A DNA stretch of 64,000 nucleotides from Malassezia japonica. Lineage: Eukaryota > Basidiomycota > Malasseziomycetes > Malasseziales > Malasseziaceae. Below, piece by piece: positions 22,029 to 31,541 of this stretch (the first letter of the stretch is position 1; each line of letters begins with the position of its first letter). The stretch spans positions 1 through 64,000 of the forward strand of contig NC_083372.1 in NCBI RefSeq assembly GCF_029542785.1, given 5' to 3'. The position numbers were made by a program, and so were the translations under genes. Under the pieces are notes generated by a model, which had not been told where the DNA came from, ran no database searches, and worked only from the letters and a program-made list of their open reading frames with translations.

Positions 22029-25000
22029 ATGGGCGAGGAGATGACAGTGCCGCCGGACGAGCCTGCGGGCTGGGGCGACGCTCCTGCGAGCGCGGAACCG
22101 CCTGTGCAGGCGAGTGTTGAAGCCGAAGTCCAGGCGAGTGTCGACGCCGAAGTCCAGGCGGTCGACGCCGAGGTGCAGGCGACAGACGTTTCGTCGGTGG
22201 CCGCCGAGGCGGAAGCGCCGCCGGCTGCCGCGCCAATGCCGCCGGCGAGTGCGCCTGCCGGCGAGGCGCCCGCTACGACTACTCCCTATATCCCTGCGAC
22301 GGCGCTTGATGCGGCGGCGCTTGCCGAGGCCGTGCGCAGTGACCAGGCCAGCATGTTCTTGTTGCAGTGGCTTACGCATGCCGAGTCGATCCTCGCCGCG
22401 GACCGTACCGGAAGTGCGGCATTTGTCGAGGCCGCGCTGTGCCTTTGTGGTGCGCGGCGGCCCCATGTCGAGACGCACAACGGTGCGCCGTCGGCGCTGG
22501 ATAGCATTCCGACTGGGCGCAGTGCGCGGCAGCTCCTGAGCCGCTGCCTTGTGCACATCTACCAGGACGAGGACGCGGAGAAGCCGCCTCTGTACGACGC
22601 GATTACCTCGCTCAGCGATGCGGTGAGCAAAGAGGCCGTGCGCCCCGATACGCTGTCGCGCCATGTCGCTGCGCTCGATGTAAGCGCTTCGCTCCTGAGC
22701 GCCTTTCCCAATGCCGCGGCCATGTCGCACGGGGCGCTCGTTCCGATCTGCCTAAAGCTCGCGCGCACGTCGAGCGCTCCGGTGCTCGCGCGCTACCACG
22801 CGCTGTGCCTGCTCGAGGTTTTGCTGACCCACCACAGCGTCGGCACGCTGTCGGCGAGCGGCGTGAAGGATTTGTACAAGGCGCTGCGTGCTGCGCTCCT
22901 CGACAAGGCCGGGCCGATGGTGCGCGCGGCATGCGGATGCCTGCGTGCGCTCGTGGCGCAGCACGATGCGCTGCGTGCCAAGAGCGAGATTGAGGGCGTG
23001 GCGCTGCAGTGCTCCAAGGTGATGCACACCTCGGACGTGGCGACGCGCACGTCGCTCGCCGAGCTTGTCGCTGCGCTCCTTACGCAGACCGAGCTGCACG
23101 GCGGCAGTGACGGCGAGAATGCCAAAGGCCCCGTCGCCACGCCGCTCTATACGCCGCAAGAGATGCTGCAGACGCTCCAAGTGTACGTCGCGCGCGCGAC
23201 GACGTGGCAAGGGCGAACAGGCGCGCTGCAGATGTACGCTGCGCTCTTTGCCAAGCTGGGTGCATCGTTCATCGAGGGCCACTACGAGCTCTTGCTCATG
23301 CACCTCGTCAACACCCTTGGGCAGCACACGGCGGCGATGCTGACGCCGGCCGAGGCGCTGCATCTGCGCAGCGGCCTGCGCATCGTGCTGCAAACTTACC
23401 TCTGTGCGCAGCTTACCGAGCCCGCGCAGGAGCGCGCCGCCGTCGAGCTCGGCACGCATATCCTCGGCGTGTGGCCGCCACGCACGCCGAATAGTCCCCC
23501 TCCTGGCGACGCGGCGTTGGCGCTGAGCCTCGATGCGTGCACGTCACTCATCGCGAGCCTCGGCGGCCTTGCTCGGCCGCTGCACGATGCGCTGTACGAG
23601 CCGGTGCTGACGCTCCTCGCGCACCCCTCGCGCCCGGTGCAAGTGCGTGCAGCGTGGTGGCTGCGTGTCGCCTGCGACGTCCATCCCGTGCTCCTTGCGC
23701 CAACGTACACGCGTCTGCTGCAGTACGTGCGCCGCGATGTTGCGGCGCTCAGCACCGCGCAGCACGATCGCGGTGTCTCGCTGCGTGCACGCCTGGCGGG
23801 GCACAGCAGTGCGCTTGCGGCGCTCGTCCCGATCGCCGCCGCACAACCCCTGTACGCGCTGAACGAGGACGCAGAGGACGTGTTTGCTCTTGCCACTGAC
23901 CTCCTGCAGCAGGTCGCCGAGCACGGGCTGGGCGAGGCTGCGGCGGCGATCAGCGCTGCATGGACGCTCCTCGGCTCGCTCTTTGCGCTGGGGCCGCTGT
24001 TTGCGCGCCCCCACATTGCGCGCCTCTTGCAGCTGTGGCGCAACGCACTCGCGGCGCCCCCGAACCCCACGTCGCTCGACGAAGGTGCGTGGATGTTTCT
24101 GTTTGGCGTGCGCGAAGGCGCGCTGAGTGCGCTCCTGTCCTTCTTCTTGCACGGCGGCGCAAGCGTGCTCACGCAAGAGAGCGCGCGCCGCGTCGTCGGC
24201 ATGCTGAGCAACGTGCTCGTGTTTCTCAATGGCTTTAGCGTCTACCGCCGCACGGCTGATGCGGACGCCATTGTGCTGCTGACGCGCGAGCGCGAGCCGC
24301 GCGTGCGCGCGCTCTTGCTGCGCTGCTGCACCCAGCTCGCGGACCGCCCTGCGCTCGAGCCGCTGCAGCCCACGCTGATGCGCCTCGCACTGCTGCTTGC
24401 CGCGCAGCCCGAGCGCTTTGTCGGCAGCGCGGCACAGGCGGCCATCTCGCAGAGCAGCGGCGCGTTCCAGATGTGGTCCGCCGCCGACCAGTACGCGTAC
24501 GGCGTGACGAGCATGGTCGAAAAAGAGGGCGCAGCGCTGCGTGCCTGGTCGCAGCCCTTCTGCCCCAAAGCGTACGTCCCGCCGCACCTCGCGATGGACA
24601 TTGCTATGGACGGCGTGCACGCCACGCTCGACCGCCTCGCACACACGCCGGTCGTCGGTGCGCTGGAGCACGAGCCGTTTGCACTGTACGTCGCGCCCTA
24701 TCCCCCGCTGGACGAGTACCGCGTCAAGGTGCCCGAGGCGCCCGCCCCCCCGCCTGCGCCCACCGCCGAGGTGGACGCGGCGCTGGAGTTTATCGCCGCG
24801 ACGCTCCCCTTCCGGGAGCGCGATGCGCAGATTGTTGCTGTCGAGTACCTCGCGCAGGCGATCCGTGCCCCGAGTCTCGAAAAGAATGCGGGGTGCCGCA
24901 TCGCTGTGCTGGCAAACAGCACCGTTGCGCTTCTCGGTGCGCTGCGCACTGCGATGGACGCACACAATGCCGCGCGGCGCCCGTCCGGCTTTGCGAACGA

Positions 25001-28000
25001 CCGCGTGACGCATGCGGTGCGTGCCGTGGCCCAGACGACGCTCCTGCACGGCGATGCGGTGCTGCGAGCAAGTGCTGCAGAGCTGTACGGCCGCCTTGCT
25101 GCCGTCGCAGGCTCGCAGGCGCTTGCGAGCCAGGTGCAGTTTCTGATCGAGCAGATCGTCGACAATCGCCACGCCGACTCGCGCGCGGGCTGTGCGCTCG
25201 CGGCCGGCGAGGTGTATGCGCGTGTCGGCGGCCTGAACGCCTCGCCGCTGACCAAGACCGTGAGCCGACTGCTGCTGTCGCTGGCGCGCGATCCTCACCC
25301 CGCCGTGCACTGTGCGGCGCTCGCTGCGCTGCAGAGCGTCATTGACGCGGCAAGCCTCGGCTACCAGCCGTTTGTCAGCAGCACGCTTGCGGTGATGAGC
25401 GAAGTGTACGCCATGCCGACGCACGAGCCGGAAGGCGGCAGTGCGGGCTCGAGCAATCTGCGTGTCGCGCTCCCCGCCTACCGCGGCGTGGCGTGCGTCG
25501 TGGACGCCGTCGTCGGCGTGCTGGGCGCGGATCTGCGCGAGAGCACGACGCGCCGCTGGCAGATGTACGCGCTGCTGAATGCGCTTGCGCACGACCAGCG
25601 CGCCGGCATGTATGCCGAGGCCGAGGCCGTGCATGGACTGCAGCGCCTTGGCCTGATTGTTCCGGAAATGCTCGAGACGCGGCAGTGGGCGGCGCTGCTC
25701 TATGCGACGCTGCAGCGCGAGCCGCTGCGTCTGCAGCGTGCGGCCGCCGCGGCGTACTACCAGATGGCGCAGCGCGGCACGCGCTGGCTCGCGCAGTACG
25801 GCGGCAGTCCCTTGCTGCACGCGCTGCTCATGCAGCTCGACCGCGCCGCGTCCCTCGACGAGATCCGTGCGCTGCTACTGAGCTGGCTGCGGCAGTCGGC
25901 GCCGCAGCGGCCGTGTGCGTGGATCGACCTGTGCGGCACGCTGCTGCTTGCTCCCGAGACGCTCGCCACCACGCCGCACACGGCCGCGGCCGTGGGCGAC
26001 AGCGAGGAAGAGGCGGCGGCGCTCGCGATCGACGTCCCTACTGCCCCCCGTGCGATTACCGGGTGGCGTACGCGTCTGTTTGTGCTGCACTGCCTGCACG
26101 CGGTCTTTGTCGCGGTGCAGTCGAGTGCGACGCACATCGAGCACCTCGGTGCGACGGCCGATGCAGCGAACCCTGCGAGCCTTGCGAGCCGTGTCGGGGA
26201 GCTGATCAAGATGGCGTTTAGCGCGAGCACTGCGACGAACCGTGCCGTGCGTTTGCACGGCCTCCAAGTCCTGCGCGACGTGATGGAGTCGTTTACCGCG
26301 ACGCGCGACCCCGCGTTCCCCGAGGCGCGCCTCCTCGAGCAGTTCCAAGCGCCGCTCGCCGCCGCGCTGACGCCCGCCTTTTCGGCGGAGAGTTTCCCCG
26401 AGGTCCTTGCGTCGGCGATTGCGGTGTGTGCGGTGTACGTCGGCGCCGGTGTGACGCATGCGGCGCCGCAGTCGAACCGCATCGTCAAGCTCCTCGTCCA
26501 GTCGCTGAACCAGACGGATGCGCAGCCGATGACGACGCTCGGCGAGATGACCAATCTCGGCCCGAATGCGGCGGCCTACCTGCAGATTGCCGTGCTGCAC
26601 GCGTGGGCGCGCCTGGCGATTGCGAGCCGCGAGCATGCGTCGCTGAGCAGTGTGCTCGAGCCGCACCTCTCGCTCCTGACGCAGCGCTGGGGCACGGCGC
26701 TCGCCGAGTACGCCGTCCTGCGCGAGGACGGCAGCGCGCAGCGCACCACGGCGTTTTTGCCGCCGATGCGTGCGGAAAGCGCTCTGGGCGAGCTGGTGCA
26801 GGAGCAGATGTTGGGCCACTTTGCGCACGCATGGCCCGCGATGCTCCAGGCGATCACGGCGACGCTGCAGCGCGGCGCGGCGCCGAAAGACGTGTCGTTC
26901 TTGTCGCTGTACGCGCTCGCCTTTGAGACGCTCTGCCGCGAGCTCGAGCGTGGCGACGGCGCGGACCGCGGCACGCTCGCGATTGTCCTTGCGTCGCTGC
27001 CGGTGCTTGCCCAGGGCCCGTACGTCGGCGAGTTTATTGTGCAGCCCGCGCTCTTTGACGAGCTGCTGCGTGTGGCGCAGCGTGCGTTCCTCACGCACGA
27101 CGTGCCGATCGCACTCGGTGTCCTGCACGTCCTCTCGGCGCTGGCGCAGAGCCTGCGTGAGCGCCTGCTGGAAGACAGTGACGGGATGGTGGATGATACG
27201 CACTTTGCAGACACGCCGCTGGGCTACATGGTGCGCCTGCTCTATGGCTACGTCGAGCGGATTCCCACGATGCACGGCGTGCGTGCCGACAAGGCCGCGC
27301 TGCTCGCCGGCGCCTGGAGCACGCTCACCGAGCTGATCCACGTGTGCACAGCCGGCGTGCAGGCGCCGCTGCTCGCCTCGGCGCTGCACGTCTTTGCCGA
27401 GATGGCCAAGCGCGAGGACGACACGGCCCACGTGCTCGCACCTGCGCTGCCGGTGCTGCGTACGCTTGCGCACGCCGCGTGCAAGGTCGCCGACGCGCCG
27501 CTGCGCACGGCCGTGCACGGCTTCCTCTGCGCGCTGCTAGACACGGCGAACGCGATGCGCACGCGCTCCGGCGACGTCGCCGAGCTCAAGAGCCGCAATG
27601 CGCTGGTCGCTGTGAGCCTCGTCGTGGCGTCGGTCGACAGCCGCATCCCGGTGAGCAGCGAGGTGATTGACGACTTTACGCACCTCCTCGCCTACAAGCT
27701 GCAAGGCGACGCACGCGACGCACAGATCGCGCTGCAGTGCATTGCGCCAATGGTCCAGGCGCCGCAGCGGCGGCACGCGCTGCGCCTCGCAGTCGGCCGC
27801 CTCCTGCCGCACCTCGTCGCGTACGTCCTGGCGAGCGCCAAGGCGCCCGACGCACAGACGGTCCTCGCGCTCGACCAGCTCGTCGGCATCCTCGCGACAC
27901 TCGACGACAAGGCAGCGGCCCTCTGCATCGTCCTCCCGGTGCTCGCCGCAGCGGTCGAGCGCCCGCCGGCCGAGGCGGCGCTCCGCGAGCAGGCGTGTGC

Positions 28001-28184
28001 ACACCTCGTGCGCCTCGCGCAGAGCTACCCCACGCACCTCAAGACGGCGCTCGCCTCGCTCCCCGCCCACACACGCACCCTGCTCCACGACGCACTGCGG
28101 CAGGCGATGGGCCTCGCGCACGGCCCGCCCCGTGCCGCGCCGAAAAGCGAAGCGCGCATTGCGCTCAAGACCTTTGGTTCGTAG
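22029..28184 (+). CDS. LAA1: LAA1/HEATR5-like HEAT-repeat protein
   Basis: A single exon of 2051 residues, almost wholly helical HEAT-repeat sequence. The C-terminal half has HEATR5-type stretches such as 'RLHGLQVLRDVMESF' and 'LTPAFSAESFPEVLASAIAVC'. In yeast Laa1 binds the AP-1 clathrin adaptor and is needed for its trans-Golgi/endosome localisation. The first 80 residues are low-complexity, with short imperfect 'EVQA' repeats. The gene is very GC-rich, which produces long spurious antisense frames (for example 23544-25820). The next gene's ATG is only 32 bases past the stop. Confidence 0.82.
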   Translation: MGEEMTVPPDEPAGWGDAPASAEPPVQASVEAEVQASVDAEVQAVDAEVQATDVSSVAAEAEAPPAAAPMPPASAPAGEAPATTTPYIPATALDAAALAEAVRSDQASMFLLQWLTHAESILAADRTGSAAFVEAALCLCGARRPHVETHNGAPSALDSIPTGRSARQLLSRCLVHIYQDEDAEKPPLYDAITSLSDAVSKEAVRPDTLSRHVAALDVSASLLSAFPNAAAMSHGALVPICLKLARTSSAPVLARYHALCLLEVLLTHHSVGTLSASGVKDLYKALRAALLDKAGPMVRAACGCLRALVAQHDALRAKSEIEGVALQCSKVMHTSDVATRTSLAELVAALLTQTELHGGSDGENAKGPVATPLYTPQEMLQTLQVYVARATTWQGRTGALQMYAALFAKLGASFIEGHYELLLMHLVNTLGQHTAAMLTPAEALHLRSGLRIVLQTYLCAQLTEPAQERAAVELGTHILGVWPPRTPNSPPPGDAALALSLDACTSLIASLGGLARPLHDALYEPVLTLLAHPSRPVQVRAAWWLRVACDVHPVLLAPTYTRLLQYVRRDVAALSTAQHDRGVSLRARLAGHSSALAALVPIAAAQPLYALNEDAEDVFALATDLLQQVAEHGLGEAAAAISAAWTLLGSLFALGPLFARPHIARLLQLWRNALAAPPNPTSLDEGAWMFLFGVREGALSALLSFFLHGGASVLTQESARRVVGMLSNVLVFLNGFSVYRRTADADAIVLLTREREPRVRALLLRCCTQLADRPALEPLQPTLMRLALLLAAQPERFVGSAAQAAISQSSGAFQMWSAADQYAYGVTSMVEKEGAALRAWSQPFCPKAYVPPHLAMDIAMDGVHATLDRLAHTPVVGALEHEPFALYVAPYPPLDEYRVKVPEAPAPPPAPTAEVDAALEFIAATLPFRERDAQIVAVEYLAQAIRAPSLEKNAGCRIAVLANSTVALLGALRTAMDAHNAARRPSGFANDRVTHAVRAVAQTTLLHGDAVLRASAAELYGRLAAVAGSQALASQVQFLIEQIVDNRHADSRAGCALAAGEVYARVGGLNASPLTKTVSRLLLSLARDPHPAVHCAALAALQSVIDAASLGYQPFVSSTLAVMSEVYAMPTHEPEGGSAGSSNLRVALPAYRGVACVVDAVVGVLGADLRESTTRRWQMYALLNALAHDQRAGMYAEAEAVHGLQRLGLIVPEMLETRQWAALLYATLQREPLRLQRAAAAAYYQMAQRGTRWLAQYGGSPLLHALLMQLDRAASLDEIRALLLSWLRQSAPQRPCAWIDLCGTLLLAPETLATTPHTAAAVGDSEEEAAALAIDVPTAPRAITGWRTRLFVLHCLHAVFVAVQSSATHIEHLGATADAANPASLASRVGELIKMAFSASTATNRAVRLHGLQVLRDVMESFTATRDPAFPEARLLEQFQAPLAAALTPAFSAESFPEVLASAIAVCAVYVGAGVTHAAPQSNRIVKLLVQSLNQTDAQPMTTLGEMTNLGPNAAAYLQIAVLHAWARLAIASREHASLSSVLEPHLSLLTQRWGTALAEYAVLREDGSAQRTTAFLPPMRAESALGELVQEQMLGHFAHAWPAMLQAITATLQRGAAPKDVSFLSLYALAFETLCRELERGDGADRGTLAIVLASLPVLAQGPYVGEFIVQPALFDELLRVAQRAFLTHDVPIALGVLHVLSALAQSLRERLLEDSDGMVDDTHFADTPLGYMVRLLYGYVERIPTMHGVRADKAALLAGAWSTLTELIHVCTAGVQAPLLASALHVFAEMAKREDDTAHVLAPALPVLRTLAHAACKVADAPLRTAVHGFLCALLDTANAMRTRSGDVAELKSRNALVAVSLVVASVDSRIPVSSEVIDDFTHLLAYKLQGDARDAQIALQCIAPMVQAPQRRHALRLAVGRLLPHLVAYVLASAKAPDAQTVLALDQLVGILATLDDKAAALCIVLPVLAAAVERPPAEAALREQACAHLVRLAQSYPTHLKTALASLPAHTRTLLHDALRQAMGLAHGPPRAAPKSEARIALKTFGS

Positions 28185-28216
28185 AGGAATTAAGCCTGTA
28201 GTCCACCACGACGAGC

Positions 28217-30671
28217 ATGGCCGACGCGAGCGCGCATGCTGGGCGCGCGGACGTGGGGCCCAGCGGCAGGGAGCCGGACGGTGTCGACGCGCACGGCAGT
28301 GCGTCGCCGACGGCGGCGGCGCACGGCGCAAACGGCGCGTGCAAAGCGCCGCCGCTCGCCGCGTCGCGCACCCGCCAGCCCCCGGCGCGCGGCATTTTGC
28401 GAGCGCCGCCGCCGGGGAGCAGCAGTGCGCTGTGGCTCGGAAAGGAGCTTGTCTACAACCTCAACAGCCGCCTCGCGCAGCAGAATCTGCCGTCGCTCCC
28501 GGTCAAGGTGCCCAACACCGGCGCCGTGTCGATGCTCACCGGCGTCTTTCGGCGGTGGGGCAGCGCGGCCGGCGCCGCGGCGGAGGCACCGCACGAGGCA
28601 CCGCCAGCAGACGCGCCAGCGCCGGCCCACGCCGGCCGCCGGCGGCACGTCCACTTTCGGGTCGAGGACCTCGCCCACACCTATCCGATTGCAACGGCGG
28701 ATGCGCCCGGTGCCGAACGTGCGACGCGCGACCGGATCGAGGAGGAGTATGAGATGCGTATGAACCGCCTGCTTGGCCGTGCATGGACGCCGGGCGAGCT
28801 GCAGGGTCTGTACCGCATGTGCTGCCGCGCGCGCGAACAGGCGCCGTGCGGCCCCATCCTCCGGGCGCTCGACCAGGCGGCGTCGTGGCCGCGGGGCCAG
28901 CACACGCTCGACTTTACCTCGGTCGACTTGCGCGCGCACGCGCAGCCGCTCGCCGACATGCTCGGCGCGCCCATGGCGCTGCAGCGCCTCGTGCTCGAGG
29001 ACTGCCACCTGACCGATGCCGGCGCCGCGGCGATCCTCGATGCGTTGCTGACCGCGTCGAGCGTGCGCTCGCTGAGCCTCGCCGGCAACGTGCACGTCCG
29101 CGCGCAGGGCTGGGACGCGCTGGGCGACCTCGTCGCCCAAGGCACGCTCGAGCACCTCGACGTGTCGGAAAACAGCCTGGCGAAAAGCGCGGTGCGTGCG
29201 CTGTTGGGAGGCGGCGCACACAAGCTGCAGACGCTGCGTATGGAGCAGTGCGATCTGCGTCCCGCGTCGCTCGACATTATCGCGCACGCCGTGCACCAGT
29301 CGCCGCTGCGCCACCTGTCGCTGCGCCGCAACCGCATCGGCGGCCACGGCGTCGAGGTCCTGGCCGCCGTACTGCGCGACGTCCCCGAGGACGCTGCCGC
29401 TGCGATCGAGGCGGCCGAGCATGCCTCGCCCCTCGCGAGCGGCACGGAGCTGTATCCCCCCCACGGCGATGCGCCCGTCGCGCGTGCGCTGCTCGAAGGC
29501 ACGCCGGTCGGCCTTTCCGATGCGCACGAGCGCCTCCGTGCAGAGCTGATGCGCGGTGCGGCCGCCTTTCGGTCGGTGCTCGCGCCGCTGCCAGTGTGCA
29601 GCGCGCTTTTGACGCTCGATCTCAAGTCCAACATGGTGCGCGGCAATGTGGCGCCGCTCGCCGCAGCCTTGCGGCGCAACCGGACGCTGCGTGTGCTGAG
29701 CCTGAGCGACAATGAGCTGGACCCCCTTGGCCTGGCGCTCCTGGCCGACGCGCTGCGCTACAACACCACACTCGAGACGCTCGACGTGAGCCACAACCCC
29801 TGCTGCGCGGATATGGTCGGCGTGCTGCGCCTGCGCGAGGCGCTCGCGGTGCACCCCAAGCTGAAGCGTGTCTTTTTGGCCAACACGCAGCTCACGCCCG
29901 AAGGCGCCGTGGCGCTCGCCGAGTGCCTGCCGGATGCGCGCCATCTGCTGCACCTCGACCTTGCCGGTAATCCGCTGCGCCTCGTCGGCACGCTCGCGCT
30001 GCACACGGGCCTCACGGCGAACGCGTCGGTGCGGTGCCTGGACGTGTCGGTGGACACGTCGGACGCCGAGCAGCTCGCTGCGGCGCAGCGCATCTACGAC
30101 GTGTGCCATGCCAATGCCGAGGCCGCACACGCGCGCGCGACGACCGGCACGGCGCGGCACCAGGCGCACCAGGCGCTGGAGCGCTCGGTGCTCGCCGCGG
30201 CGCTGCACAAAATCCAACCCCCGTCGACGGCGCACATTGATGCGCTGGACGCGGCGCGCCACGCGCTGCGCCCGGAGGCGGGTGAGAGCGAGCAGGCGTC
30301 GGCACGCGCGGCACTCGAGCACGCCGTGGAGCACTGGCCCAGCGCCGACGAAAAGATCCTACGTACGTCCCTTGACTCACCCAGCGGAGGCGCAGGCGGT
30401 TCTCCATCAGCTATGCGATACCAAAAATCCCCCTACTCTTTCGCTCGAGATGCCCAACACCTCGAGCGAACAGCCCAAGAGCCCGACCGCGCAGCGCGCC
30501 GAGGGGCTCTTGACGGAGGAAAGCAAGGTCTTCCGGCAGGCCAAGACCCTCGAGGTCAGCGACGAACACCACTCGCCTGTGCACACGTCGCCGACGCTCG
30601 ACGACGAGGACAAGAGCGGCGACGAACTGCGCCAGGAGATCCTCGAAGCGACACGCACGGCCGTGAACTAA
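28217..30671 (+). CDS. Leucine-rich repeat (RNI-like) protein, PPP1R37-like, 2 exons
   Basis: Exons 28217-30362 and 30385-30671 give 810 residues; the intron is 22 nt. Residues about 130-145 contain 'RRHVHFRVEDLA', which could be a phosphatase-1 docking strand. At least nine ribonuclease-inhibitor-type LRRs follow, such as 'LRHLSLRRNRIGGHGVEVL', 'LRVLSLSDNELDPLGLALL' and 'LETLDVSHN'. The tail is acidic and Ser/Thr-rich. The arrangement resembles animal PPP1R37 (a PP1 inhibitor), but that identity is a tentative inference; the LRR fold is sure. Its TAA stop shares two bases with the stop of the convergent GCL-modifier gene. Confidence 0.72.
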
Positions 30672-31524
30672 GTAGCGCGTGCATGTACCATATACCTGCA
30701 TTAGTCGATCGACTTACCCTTGCTTGGCGACAATCCCGCGGTCGGGCACCAGCACCGTGTACCGCGCAACCCACTCGGGCTCGAGGCGCCGCGCGGGCGG
30801 CGCAAGCTGCGGCGCAAGCTCGTCGAGCTCGTCGGCAGCGAGCATGGCTGGGTGAGCAGACAGAGAGGGACGTACGCTGCGCGTCGTGGTGCACGACAAA
30901 CGGCGCATCGTGCGCCGCGCACCACTGGTACAGCTCCGCATCCGGCGCGCACTCGCGGTGGTGCGCACCGGCAGAGACCAGCGCGGGGTATGCATAGACG
31001 GCGCGGTCGTCCGCCACGCCGCGCACGTCGGGTGCGACGGAGGAAAAGACGGCCTGGAGCGCAGGCAGCGCGAGATCCGCAATGCCGACACGCACACCGA
31101 GCGCGCCGGCCGCGTTCCACAGCCGCCGCAGCGCAGCGGCGGTCGCTTCGTCCGGCACCTGCGCCCGCGCATCGAGCTGGTCGGCGAGCGCGGGAAAGGC
31201 GAGCACGAGCATATCGACGTGTGCCACCTCGGTCAGCGCACGCACGCGCTCGAGCGCATCCGTGACGTACTGCGCATTGTACGCCGCGCCGTCGGAAGCA
31301 GGCGCGCCGAGGAAAAAGAGCTTGACAAGCACCTGCGTCCGGTCGTCGGCCGCGAGCACGTCGCCCGCCGCTGCGCGCACCGCCTCGAGCGGCGGCACCT
31401 CGTCGCCGCTCGAGACAAACGGCAGCGCGCTCGTGTACACGAGATCGGCAAGCAGGCCCGCCTCGGTCGTCGGCGCGCCGGTCGCGAGCGCCGACGTATA
31501 CAGCTTCACGCACCGCGCGCTCAT
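30668..31524 (-). CDS. Glutamate-cysteine ligase modifier (regulatory) subunit-like, 3 exons
   Basis: Exons 31524-30876, 30847-30718 and 30695-30668 give 268 residues. Introns are 28 and 22 nt. Removing both gives 'FVVHHDAQPMLAADEL', 'EWVARYTVLVPDRGIVAKQG' and the C-terminus 'YMVHARAT', which follows the GCLM pattern of '..WV.RY.V...RGI....GY...A'. The N-terminal part has the aldo-keto-reductase-like barrel of this family. It would tune the catalytic subunit that makes gamma-glutamylcysteine for glutathione. Reading through the second intron would end in a TAA and lose the last 9 residues. The ATG is only 17 bases after the stop of MNS1 on the same strand. Confidence 0.75.
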
Positions 31525-31541
31525 TCGTGTGGAGGTACTGG

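Noticed and set aside
23544..25820. 758-residue open frame antisense to LAA1 (also 25875-27518, 26576-27214)
   Set aside because: Arg/Gln/His-rich low-complexity translation typical of GC-rich antisense frames; the sense strand has a continuous HEAT-repeat protein.
28190..30334. 714-residue open frame antisense to the LRR gene
   Set aside because: Same cause: high GC and codon bias. No recognisable domain.
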